Shown piece by piece: positions 14,816 to 21,544 of a stretch of 25,369 nucleotides of DNA. The first letter of the stretch is position 1. Each line of letters opens with the position of its first letter. The notes under the pieces are model-generated. The model saw only the letters and a program-made list of their open reading frames with translations. It searched no databases and was not told the DNA's origin. Source of the stretch: Geobacter sp. (GTDB taxonomy: Bacteria > Desulfobacterota > Desulfuromonadia > Geobacterales > Geobacteraceae); assembly GCA_003490025.1 (NCBI GenBank), contig DNJC01000079.1:1-25369 (forward strand), in the 5' to 3' direction. A program made the position numbers and the translations under genes.

Positions 14816-14845
14816 GGTGTACCGGAGGCAGGCTCCCGCTACACC
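14816..14845 (+). promoter_or_regulatory. Hairpin in the leader just before the mini-ORF ribosome site
   Basis: GGTGTA (14816-14821) pairs with TACACC (14840-14845), and CGGAG pairs with CTCCCG inside with one bulged base, loop GCAGG. It ends a few bases before the AAGGGG ribosome site, so it could control translation. The leader does not match a riboswitch consensus I can recall. Confidence 0.45.
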
Positions 14846-14861
14846 CGAGAAGGGGGATCTT

Positions 14862-14951
14862 ATGGTTACCATCGTCGCAGTGTTCGTTGTTTTGTCCGTA
14901 GCCGCTCTCTCCGTCCAGGCAGTGGGGTTGATCCGCCACAAGCATCAGTAA
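14862..14951 (+). CDS. 29-residue single-span membrane peptide, function unknown
   Basis: A short ORF reading MVTIVAVFVVLSVAALSVQA then VGLIRHKHQ and a stop. It has the form of a small membrane protein: a hydrophobic helix of about 23 residues and a basic RHKH tail likely facing the cytoplasm. AAGGGG sits 6 bases before the ATG, and a structured leader precedes it. It is not recognisably KdpF, CydX or another named mini-subunit. The ribosome site, the strict membrane pattern and the stable leader support a real gene, but homologues are needed to confirm it. It faces the acyltransferase gene (stop at 14969) tail to tail. Confidence 0.55.
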   Translation: MVTIVAVFVVLSVAALSVQAVGLIRHKHQ

Positions 14952-14968
14952 CCGCCATGGCCCAGGGC

Positions 14969-17161
14969 CTAGGCGCCATCAAGGGGGCTTTCCGGGGCTG
15001 GAACCTGCCCGGGAGCCCCCAGAATCCCGTCCAGAAAGCTCCCCACCGCGGCATGCACCTCCTGCGAACCTGGTCCCGCCAGGATGCCGTGTCGCTGCAG
15101 GGGGAACACGAGGTAATCCTTCCTCCGGCTCCCCAGCATCTCGAAGAGCCGCTTCGAGCCCCGCGGATCAACCACCGGGTCTCCTTCCGCCTGCAGCACC
15201 AGGGCCGGCGCCTCGATCCGGGGGAGCTTAGGCTCCAATTCCCTCATGAAACGCTCCATCGCCCGCAGGCCTGAGACCGGAATCCGGGCGTAGTTCAGGT
15301 CCGGCCGCTCCGGCACGGTCTCGACGAATTCCTTCTTGGCCCACTGATAGCTGAACACCTCCATCACGCGGTTCCACGCCGTCACCGCAGGCGCGAAGCG
15401 CGACGAGATGTCCCAAAGCCTTTGCGGCGGGCAGACCGCAAAGACCCCGGCCACCTTCCCCACCCGGTGCGCACAGTCGAGAGCGACGCCGCTTCCGAAC
15501 GAAAATCCTCCCAGCACCACCTCGTCGCAGATGGCGCGCATGAGGGCGTAACCGGTATCGATCGACTCGACCCACTCCTTCCCGCTCCGCAGGGCGAGAT
15601 CCTCGGGCGTGGTGCCGTGCCCCTTCAAACGCACCAGGTAGACCCATAATCCCTTCCCCTGCAGGTAGGCGGCAAGTTCGGCCATCTGCGCGGGGACGGA
15701 GAGAAAGCCGTGTACGAGGACCACCCCCAGCCGGCGCGAGCGCCCCCTGAGCAGCACAGGCGCGCCGAGATCGGGGCTCTTGCTCTGATTTTCGCGGGAG
15801 AACTCCAGGTAATCCTGCTGGTACTCGTGCCGGGCCTGCTGCTCCAGTTCCGCGGCGACCCTGCTGCGCACCAGCCACGCGGGAAGCCAGGCCATCAGGT
15901 GCACTTCGCGCTGCAGGACGGTCAGGGGGACCACCTCGTTGGCGATCACCCCCACCGGGTTGTCGATCCGGGCCCTCTGGACGTCGAAGGGAGCGGAGAA
16001 CTTGCTCCGGTCTTTGACCAGTTCCCCGTCCCGCGCGGTCATGACCCCCTTCTCCAGCGCCAGGAGCGAGAAGTCCCGGTACTTGTGGTACCGGTCGTCG
16101 GTGAGGAGGGCGACCTGACCGGTCTTCAGGCTCTCGTGCCGGTTGCAGCCGCTTTTCTTGAGGCACTGGGTCGCCACCAGGAAGACCCTGCGCCGGAAAT
16201 CGTCCTCGTTGATGGTCTTGTACGGGTAGGCGCGCAAAAGCGACGCGAAGAGGTGGTCGTGGTTCACCGTGGTGAGGTCGTATATGGACGTCATGTAGCG
16301 TTCCATCAGCCTGGCCGCTTCGTGCTTCATTTCGTCCAGGGATCTGAGCCTGTCGTCAAAACCTATGCTCCACGGCGCCACGATGTCGGCCTGTATCGCC
16401 TTCGCGGTGAGCCCCTGCGCCGGGTCAAGGGGCCTGCCGAACCGGACGTCTATGTCCACCCCGGAGAGGATCATGCTCCCCTCCGTCAGCATCTCCTCCC
16501 TGAGACGCTGCGAGGCGTCCTTGATGAAGAGTCTCGTCAGCCGGCTCAGCGAATTGTCACGGGCGCGCAGCGGGTAGTAGGTGATGTTGACCGGAACGAT
16601 CCAGCACTTGCCGGTCAACACCGGAGCGAGATCGGTGATCTGGAACATCTCCTTCAGCCTGGCCACCTCGTCCGGGGCGGTCGACTCCAGGCGGGTCAGC
16701 CTCTGGCGGTAAAACTCCGTCCTAAGCGCCAGGGTCGCGGCGCCGGAGTGGGGACGCACGCCGCTGGAGGGAAGGAGCACCCTGCGCTGGAAATAACCCT
16801 TGTCCTTCACCATCCTCCCCTCCGGAAAGATGATCCAGTTCGCCTCCCCGGTAAGAAGGCTCTTGACGATGACGCGATCCCGGTCGGGGTTGCGGGTGGA
16901 AACGGCACCCATCATGTCGAGGAAGCTGCTGAGAGGACCGTCGAAAAGCGAGGCGTCGGCGAGCGACCAGACGGGGGTGTGCGTCAACTGGTAGATGTGG
17001 TAGGGGAGCAGCACCGTCTCGATCCTGGTGAAGTGGTTCACCACGAAGATCACGGCGCCCGGCGGGATGTTCTCCTTGCCGTGCACGTGCACCCGCAGCC
17101 TGGAGAATCCCTCCAGGACGGCGATCATGCGGCCGGTGGCGAGGTATGCCTGACGGTTCAT
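14969..17161 (-). CDS. Acyltransferase (PlsC-like) fused to an alpha/beta hydrolase
   Basis: A 730-residue two-enzyme protein. Residues about 20-240 are a glycerolipid acyltransferase domain with VNHFTRIE (His43 to Glu48) and FPEGRM (112-117). The usual HX4D has Glu in place of Asp. A middle region (260-460) is unassigned. Residues 478-712 form an alpha/beta hydrolase: VLVHGF (482-487) for the oxyanion hole, nucleophile Ser554 in GFSFG, acid Asp661 or Asp665, and His691 in RHGI. It resembles monoacylglycerol lipase or lysophospholipase types. Together the domains suggest remodelling or re-acylation of lipids at the membrane. The ATG overlaps the stop of the glycerophosphodiesterase gene (ATGA), and GGGGAG lies 5 bases upstream, so the two are translationally coupled. 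An upstream in-frame ATG at 17365 lies inside the neighbour and was rejected. Confidence 0.88.
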   Translation of the reverse strand: MNRQAYLATGRMIAVLEGFSRLRVHVHGKENIPPGAVIFVVNHFTRIETVLLPYHIYQLTHTPVWSLADASLFDGPLSSFLDMMGAVSTRNPDRDRVIVKSLLTGEANWIIFPEGRMVKDKGYFQRRVLLPSSGVRPHSGAATLALRTEFYRQRLTRLESTAPDEVARLKEMFQITDLAPVLTGKCWIVPVNITYYPLRARDNSLSRLTRLFIKDASQRLREEMLTEGSMILSGVDIDVRFGRPLDPAQGLTAKAIQADIVAPWSIGFDDRLRSLDEMKHEAARLMERYMTSIYDLTTVNHDHLFASLLRAYPYKTINEDDFRRRVFLVATQCLKKSGCNRHESLKTGQVALLTDDRYHKYRDFSLLALEKGVMTARDGELVKDRSKFSAPFDVQRARIDNPVGVIANEVVPLTVLQREVHLMAWLPAWLVRSRVAAELEQQARHEYQQDYLEFSRENQSKSPDLGAPVLLRGRSRRLGVVLVHGFLSVPAQMAELAAYLQGKGLWVYLVRLKGHGTTPEDLALRSGKEWVESIDTGYALMRAICDEVVLGGFSFGSGVALDCAHRVGKVAGVFAVCPPQRLWDISSRFAPAVTAWNRVMEVFSYQWAKKEFVETVPERPDLNYARIPVSGLRAMERFMRELEPKLPRIEAPALVLQAEGDPVVDPRGSKRLFEMLGSRRKDYLVFPLQRHGILAGPGSQEVHAAVGSFLDGILGAPGQVPAPESPLDGA

Positions 17162-17913
17162 GCAAGCTCCCCGGCGACTTGGCGCCTCAGCCACCCGGGG
17201 CGGTTGGTCATGATGGAATCGACGCCGAGCCGGCAGAGCCTGCGGGCGGCCGAGGCGGCATCCACCGTCCAGACATGGATCTCCATCCCCCTCTCCCTGA
17301 GCGCCTGCACCAGGGGGAGGTCGAGGATGGCGCGGTCGCGGCTCGCCAGACCGTCGGCGCGGCATCGCGCCAGTTGCGCCAGGACCTCCTCCGCGGAGGG
17401 GTGCCAGGCGCCGCGCCGGCGATAATCGGTGAGCCAGCAGGCACGATACTGCGGGAGGCGCTCCTTCAGGGCGAGGATGAGGCCGGCGTCGAAGCTAAGG
17501 AATCGGACACGGTCGGCGGGGACCGCCGCGTCGGCGAGATCGGCCGCGAGAAAGGGGATGATTTCGGCCCCGCTCTTCACTTCGATGAAGAGCCTCTTGC
17601 CGGCGGGGAGACAGAGGAGGGCTTCCCTGAGGGTGGGGATCCGTTCACCGGCCCACCGGGCGCCCTTCCAGGCGCCGAAATCGAGCCGGCGTAGCTCGGC
17701 GAGCGTCGCCTCTTCGACGCGCAGGTCGACCCCCGCCGTGCGGGCGGCGCTGTCGTCGTGCAGGCAGACGACCCTGCCGTCCCGGGTGAGGCGGAAATCG
17801 GCCTCGACGCCGTCCGCCCCCTCTTCGAAGGCGAGCCGGAACGAGGCCAGCGTGTTTTCGGGGGCATCACGGGACGCGCCGCGGTGGCCGATGATGAGCG
17901 TGTTGCCGGGCAT
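17158..17913 (-). CDS. Glycerophosphodiester phosphodiesterase
   Basis: A 251-residue GDPD-family enzyme. The active-site signature is complete: GHRGASRDAPENT with His10, Arg11 and Glu19, then Glu37, Asp39 and His52 in VEADFRLTRDGRVVCLHDD, and EVKSG further on. These enzymes split glycerophosphodiesters from deacylated phospholipids into glycerol-3-phosphate and an alcohol. No signal peptide is seen, so it acts in the cytoplasm. The start at 17913 has GAGGAG upstream; an ORF start 20 codons earlier lacks one. It overlaps the acyltransferase-hydrolase gene by four bases, pointing to a shared lipid-turnover role. It lies 89 bases after the Ptb fusion gene. Confidence 0.93.
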   Translation of the reverse strand: MPGNTLIIGHRGASRDAPENTLASFRLAFEEGADGVEADFRLTRDGRVVCLHDDSAARTAGVDLRVEEATLAELRRLDFGAWKGARWAGERIPTLREALLCLPAGKRLFIEVKSGAEIIPFLAADLADAAVPADRVRFLSFDAGLILALKERLPQYRACWLTDYRRRGAWHPSAEEVLAQLARCRADGLASRDRAILDLPLVQALRERGMEIHVWTVDAASAARRLCRLGVDSIMTNRPGWLRRQVAGELA

Positions 17914-18002
17914 GCATCTCCTCTCACTGGGGTATCCTGACTGTTCATTACCATATCCGCCCATGGACCACAAAGCAATTTAAACGGGAGACCCTTTACA
18001 CT

Positions 18003-19523
18003 TCACCGGTTGAGACGAAGATCCTCCGATTGCCGTTTTCCTTTTTCCAGGTAGTGGCTGTAAAGGGCGCCGGCGCAGATGGTGAGGAACTTGGTGAGAT
18101 CGCTGTCGCTTCTTGAGGTGAGGATGATCGGAGCCCGCGCGCCGAGCACCACGTTGGCGACCTCCGCCCCCATGGTGAACACCCAGCTCTTGTACAGGAA
18201 GTTCCCCCCCGAGATGTGCGGAACCACGAGGATGTCGGCCCGCCCGGCCACCGGGTTCCCCACCAGCCCCTTCTTGGCGACCGCGTCCGGATAGAGCGCC
18301 AGATCGTAGGAGAGCGGGCCGGAGACGTCCGCAAGAGGCCACTGCCGCTTCGCCAGCGCGTGTTCGAGAACGGTGGTCGGTATCTTCTCCGACGGCACCT
18401 CGTTCGCCTCCAGGAGTGCCACCTTGGGGCGCTCCACCCCAAGGGCGCGCGCCACCTCCACCGCGTTGTCGATGATGTCCACCCCGGAGTCGGCATTCTC
18501 GTGCGTGAAGAGTTCCGGATTGATGGCGGGGTCGGTCAGGAAGATGAGCCGCTCGACGCCGGGAAGCTCCAGGATGCTCACGTTGGAGAGCCTCCTGCCG
18601 GTCCCGATCCCCTCCTCCTTGGAGAGGGCCGCCTTCACCAGGACCGCGGTGTTCATCGCCCCCTTCATGAGCATGCCCCCCTCTCCGGAGGCAACCAGTG
18701 CCACCCCCCTGCGCGCCGCCTCCGTCTCCGGGTCCTTTGCGTCGGGGCCTATCTCCACGAATTGATAGTGCGTCTCGAAGAGGAGTTCCGACCCGCAGTT
18801 CTCCCTGATGCGGCCGGGGCTGCCGACGAGGTAGACCGTGTCGAGGATACCTTCCTCGATCCCCTTGTTGACGGCGCGCAGCGAGTTGCGGTCCGGGCAG
18901 ACCAGCACGAGGCTTCTCTTTTTGACGAGCCGCGCCGCCTCGATCAGGCTCTTCATGCCGTGCCCCTTGGTGAGCTGCAGCATCGACTCCCCCCTGTAGA
19001 GCACCGCGACCAGGCGCGATTCTTCGCTAAGCGACACCAGGGAGTGGGGGAGCAGCGAGTCGAAGTAGAAGGAGTCCCCCGCCTCGAGTCGATACGCCTC
19101 GCCGTCCACCGTCACCTGCAACTCGCCCGCGAGCACGAAGAGGAATTCCTCTCCGGTGTGGCGGCTTACGTCCGGCTCGTCCTCGCGCCGGTATAGATCG
19201 ACCACGAACGGCTCCAGGTGCCTCCCGGCGAATGCGGCGGCGAGGCTCTCGTAGTGGAGGAGGTTCTTCCTGTCCACTCCCACCCGCTCATCCTTCCCCG
19301 TCTTCATCACCCTCTTCTCGGACTGCTCGCTACCGTTCAACAGCCTCGCTATCCCGACGCCGAGGAAGGTGGCGAGCCTCAAGAGTTCGGAGATCCCGGG
19401 GGAGAGCCGATCCGACAGCACGCGCTCCAGCGTCTCGCTGTCCCACCCGAGCGCCTCGCGCACGCTCTCGGCGGAAACCCCCTTGACCTCCATCACCTGC
19501 TTCAGGTTAGGACCGATCTTCAT
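18003..19523 (-). CDS. XRE-cupin-phosphotransbutyrylase fusion
   Basis: A 506-residue fusion. Residues about 1-63 resemble an XRE-type helix-turn-helix with a divergent recognition helix. Residues 100-185 are a cupin with metal-site candidates His122, Glu126 and His160 (SRHTGEEFLFVLAGELQV, LEAGDSFYFDSLLPHS). Residues 189-500 are a phosphate acetyl/butyryltransferase domain (KSLIEAARLVKKRSLVLVCPD, LEANEVPSEKIPTT, GRADILVVPHISGGNFLYKS). XRE-cupin architecture is that of small-molecule-responsive repressors; fusing it to Ptb makes a possible enzyme-regulator. Ptb converts butyryl-CoA and phosphate to butyryl-phosphate, the substrate of the butyrate kinase encoded immediately upstream, whose end overlaps this start by 17 bases. 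GGGAGG lies 5 bases before the ATG. Confidence 0.9.
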   Translation of the reverse strand: MKIGPNLKQVMEVKGVSAESVREALGWDSETLERVLSDRLSPGISELLRLATFLGVGIARLLNGSEQSEKRVMKTGKDERVGVDRKNLLHYESLAAAFAGRHLEPFVVDLYRREDEPDVSRHTGEEFLFVLAGELQVTVDGEAYRLEAGDSFYFDSLLPHSLVSLSEESRLVAVLYRGESMLQLTKGHGMKSLIEAARLVKKRSLVLVCPDRNSLRAVNKGIEEGILDTVYLVGSPGRIRENCGSELLFETHYQFVEIGPDAKDPETEAARRGVALVASGEGGMLMKGAMNTAVLVKAALSKEEGIGTGRRLSNVSILELPGVERLIFLTDPAINPELFTHENADSGVDIIDNAVEVARALGVERPKVALLEANEVPSEKIPTTVLEHALAKRQWPLADVSGPLSYDLALYPDAVAKKGLVGNPVAGRADILVVPHISGGNFLYKSWVFTMGAEVANVVLGARAPIILTSRSDSDLTKFLTICAGALYSHYLEKGKRQSEDLRLNR

Positions 19524-20592
19524 CCGCGCCTCCCGCGTAAAGCCGCGCCTTCTCTACTCCAGCCGCCACCCGCAGCCCTGCGCCGATCAAGGCCTCGACC
19601 TCGTGCTCCCCCGGCCGCAGGAAGACCGGAGCGATGAACTCCACCTTCCGCCTGAGCGCATCGGTGATCGTCTCGCTGAAGGCGAGCCCGCCGGTGAGGA
19701 CGATGCCGTCCACCTCCCCGTCCAGCGCCGCGGCCAGCCCCCCTATCTCCTTCGCCACCTGGTAGACCATGGCGTCGGTGACCAGCCGGGCCCGCGCGTC
19801 CCCCTCTTTGACCCTAACCTCCACCTCGCGCATGTCTATGGTTCCGAGGTAGGAGTAGACCCCGCCCCTGCTGGGGATCACGCCCTTCAGCTCCGCCATG
19901 GTCATCACCCCCTGTTCGAGGAGCTGCAGGACGCCCGCCACCGGGAGCCCGCCGGTCCGCTCCGGTGAGAAGGGGCCGTCACCGTTCAGCCCGTTGTTGA
20001 CGTCCACCACCCGACCCTGGCGGTGTGCGCCGGCGGTGATGCCGCCCCCCAGGTGCACCACGATCAGGTTCAGGCTCCGGTAATCCCGCCCCATCTCCAG
20101 CGCCACGTCGCGAGCGACCGCCTTCTGGTTCAGCGCGTGGAACATGCTTTTGCGCTCTATGCCCGAGAGGCCGGAGAGTCGGGCCACCGGCCACATCTCG
20201 TCGATCACCGGCGGATCAACGATGTAGGCTGGAGAGCCCTGGCGGGAGGCGATGGCCTGCGCCAGGACGCCCCCCAGGTTCGCCGCATGCTCGCCGCTCA
20301 CCCCGGCGCGCAGGTCCCGCACCACGGCCTCGTCCACCAGGTAGACCCCGCCCGCAACGGGCCTGATCAGCCCCCCCCTCCCCACCACCGCGTCCCAGCG
20401 GATTTGCCCCGCGCCGCTCTCCCCGAGGTAGCTGTCGATCCGCTCCAGGCGGTAGTCGAACTGATCCATCACCGAGGCGAAACCCTCCGTCTCCCGGCGC
20501 GGGTGCTCGATGCACGCCTTCACCGTCTTCCCTTCGCGGTGGATCCCGACCTTGGTGGAGGTGGACCCGGGATCTATGGCAAGTATGTTCAT
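19507..20592 (-). CDS. buk: Butyrate kinase
   Basis: A 361-residue acetate/butyrate kinase family protein, typical Buk length. ATP-binding phosphate loop ILAIDPGSTSTKVG at the N-terminus, catalytic-site stretches VVHLGGGITAGAHRQGR and NGDGPFSPERTGGLP, and the C-terminal adenosine motif GIVLTGGLAFSE. It interconverts butyrate + ATP and butyryl-phosphate + ADP, working with the Ptb domain of the next gene to make or use ATP. Related kinases also act on isobutyrate and other short chains. A GAGAGGG site precedes the ATG at 20592. A 14-codon ORF with a strong ribosome site ends two bases before this start. Confidence 0.95.
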   Translation of the reverse strand: MNILAIDPGSTSTKVGIHREGKTVKACIEHPRRETEGFASVMDQFDYRLERIDSYLGESGAGQIRWDAVVGRGGLIRPVAGGVYLVDEAVVRDLRAGVSGEHAANLGGVLAQAIASRQGSPAYIVDPPVIDEMWPVARLSGLSGIERKSMFHALNQKAVARDVALEMGRDYRSLNLIVVHLGGGITAGAHRQGRVVDVNNGLNGDGPFSPERTGGLPVAGVLQLLEQGVMTMAELKGVIPSRGGVYSYLGTIDMREVEVRVKEGDARARLVTDAMVYQVAKEIGGLAAALDGEVDGIVLTGGLAFSETITDALRRKVEFIAPVFLRPGEHEVEALIGAGLRVAAGVEKARLYAGGADEDRS

Positions 20593-20594
20593 GG

Positions 20595-20639
20595 TTACCC
20601 TCTCGTGTTCACCATTCTTTCCGCTTTACGCTTGCTCAT
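20595..20639 (-). CDS. Possible 14-codon leader ORF of buk
   Basis: Minus-strand ATG at 20639 reads MSKRKAERMVNTRG and stops two bases before the buk start. GGAGGGG lies 4-5 bases upstream of this ATG, a stronger site than the buk site, which lies inside the leader. Translational coupling is possible; the peptide has no recognisable function. Confidence 0.35.
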   Translation of the reverse strand: MSKRKAERMVNTRG

Positions 20640-20752
20640 GTACCCCTCCAACGTCGGGAAATGCCTCAAGTCAGAGTGACAGCTTACCCAACAAGATACG
20701 CCGCGTCAGCAACTAATTTGACTCCTGAATGAGTGTAAGTTGCAGATAGCTG

Positions 20753-20838
20753 AATCTGCGCCAAAAATGTCATGGGAAGGTGCCCCAGACGCCGGACTAC
20801 ATGCAGGGAGGGTGCGGATAATGCTTTTGGCGCGAATT
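20753..20838. repeat. 14-bp imperfect inverted repeat enclosing the cheW fragment
   Basis: AATCTGCGCCAAAA (20753-20766) is matched by the reverse complement TTTTGGCGCGAATT (20825-20838), 12 of 14 bases, with nine in a row perfect. The enclosed 58 bases contain the cheW relic. Confidence 0.6.
20777..20821 (+). pseudogene. Relic of a second cheW gene (about 11-14 codons)
   Basis: Bases 20777-20804 match the intact cheW at 21102-21129 in 25 of 28 positions, and all three differences are silent in the cheW frame. Translated, it reads KVPQTPDYMQG, against KVPQTPDYMRG in CheW, then runs GGCG to a stop at 20819-20821. Sequence on either side shows no further similarity, so it is a fragment rather than a gene. 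Confidence 0.65.
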
Positions 20839-20843
20839 TTTTC

Positions 20844-20870
20844 TCAACTTTGGGGAAGATATGTCGATAC
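20844..20870 (+). promoter_or_regulatory. Candidate FliA (sigma-28) promoter of cheW
   Basis: TCAA (20844-20847), exactly 15 bases, then GTCGATAC (20863-20870), against the flagellar/chemotaxis consensus TAAA-N15-GCCGATAA. A chemotaxis gene follows about 108 bases after the predicted start. Confidence 0.5.
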
Positions 20871-20984
20871 TATTACACGGGTCCGATGCGGAACGCTTCG
20901 ATCCCGCTCAAGCTTTTAACTGGATGGGGCGTGGCTGATCAACGGGCAGCCCCAGGCAGGCATCCCTGAGAGAGGAGAACAACC

Positions 20985-21488
20985 ATGGCAGTCGAAACTA
21001 TCACAGAGACCACGCAGTATCTGACCTTCAAGCTGGAAGATGAACTGTTCGCACTCGACATCGGGAAGGTGCGGGAGGTGCTTGATTTCACCAGCATCAC
21101 CAAGGTGCCGCAGACACCGGATTACATGCGCGGAGTCATCAACCTGCGCGGCAGCGTGGTCCCGGTAGTGGACCTCAGGCTCAAGTTCGGCATGGCGATG
21201 GCGGAACAGACGGTGAACACCTGCGTCATCATCGTCGAGGTCGAGTTGGAAGGGGAGAGGGTAGTCATGGGCGCGATGGCGGATGCGGTCCAGGAAGTGA
21301 TGGATCTGGAGCCGGACCAGATCGAGCCGCCGCCGCGTATCGGCACCAAGCTCAACACCGACTTCATCAAGGGGATGGGCAAGCACAACGAGCAGTTCAT
21401 CATCATCCTCGACATAGACAGGGTCTTCACCAACGGCGAACTGGAGCTGGTGCAGGAGATGGAGGGAGCAAAGGCCGTCAACGCATAG
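20985..21488 (+). CDS. cheW: CheW chemotaxis coupling protein
   Basis: A 167-residue CheW. After a short polar N-terminus the family core begins with QYLTFKLEDELFALDIGKVREVLDF, then VPQTPDYMRGVINLRGSVVPVVDLRLKFG, the most typical CheW stretch, and ends with FIIILDIDRVF. CheW bridges chemoreceptors and the CheA kinase; Geobacteria carry several chemotaxis clusters, so the pathway served here is not fixed by this window. GAGGAG lies 7 bases before the ATG. The gene stands alone with its own candidate FliA promoter and terminator, with no receptor or cheA beside it. Confidence 0.97.
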   Translation: MAVETITETTQYLTFKLEDELFALDIGKVREVLDFTSITKVPQTPDYMRGVINLRGSVVPVVDLRLKFGMAMAEQTVNTCVIIVEVELEGERVVMGAMADAVQEVMDLEPDQIEPPPRIGTKLNTDFIKGMGKHNEQFIIILDIDRVFTNGELELVQEMEGAKAVNA

Positions 21489-21509
21489 AGGCGCCGTATG
21501 GGGAATCCG

Positions 21510-21544
21510 AGCAGCCGGGCATTTCAGCCTGGCTGCTTTTTTTT
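21510..21544 (+). terminator. Rho-independent terminator of cheW
   Basis: AGCAGCCGGGC (21510-21520) pairs with GCCTGGCTGCT (21527-21537, one G-U), followed by eight U. The opposing DUF2520 gene reads through its right arm, and that gene's stop codon begins in the loop. Confidence 0.9.

Larger units (their letters stand above)
14510..14861. other. 352-base gap with palindromes, a terminator and a structured leader
   Basis: It holds a palindromic AT-rich site (CATTTTAAAATG, 14589-14600, inside TTACA-N11-TGTAA, 14586-14606) on the HAD side. It also holds a minus-strand terminator (14604-14648), a sigma-54-like site (14694-14708), and hairpins leading to the mini-ORF at 14862: GGGTC/GACCC (14709-14722), ACGTT/AACGT, and a larger stem at 14816-14845. 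No longer gene is credible. Confidence 0.55.
20640..20984. other. Gap between buk and cheW with a cheW relic and promoter
   Basis: The 345 bases hold the upstream part of buk (left), an 86-base segment with imperfect inverted ends around a cheW fragment (20753-20838), and a FliA-like promoter (20844-20870) with a 108-base leader to cheW. No other gene is supported. Confidence 0.6.

Noticed and set aside
14687..14941. 84-codon minus-strand ORF
   Set aside because: Covers the structured leader, has no ribosome site or recognisable motif, and is antisense to the mini-ORF.
15710..17425. Plus-strand ORF of 571 codons
   Set aside because: Antisense shadow of the acyltransferase-hydrolase fusion; no family motif.
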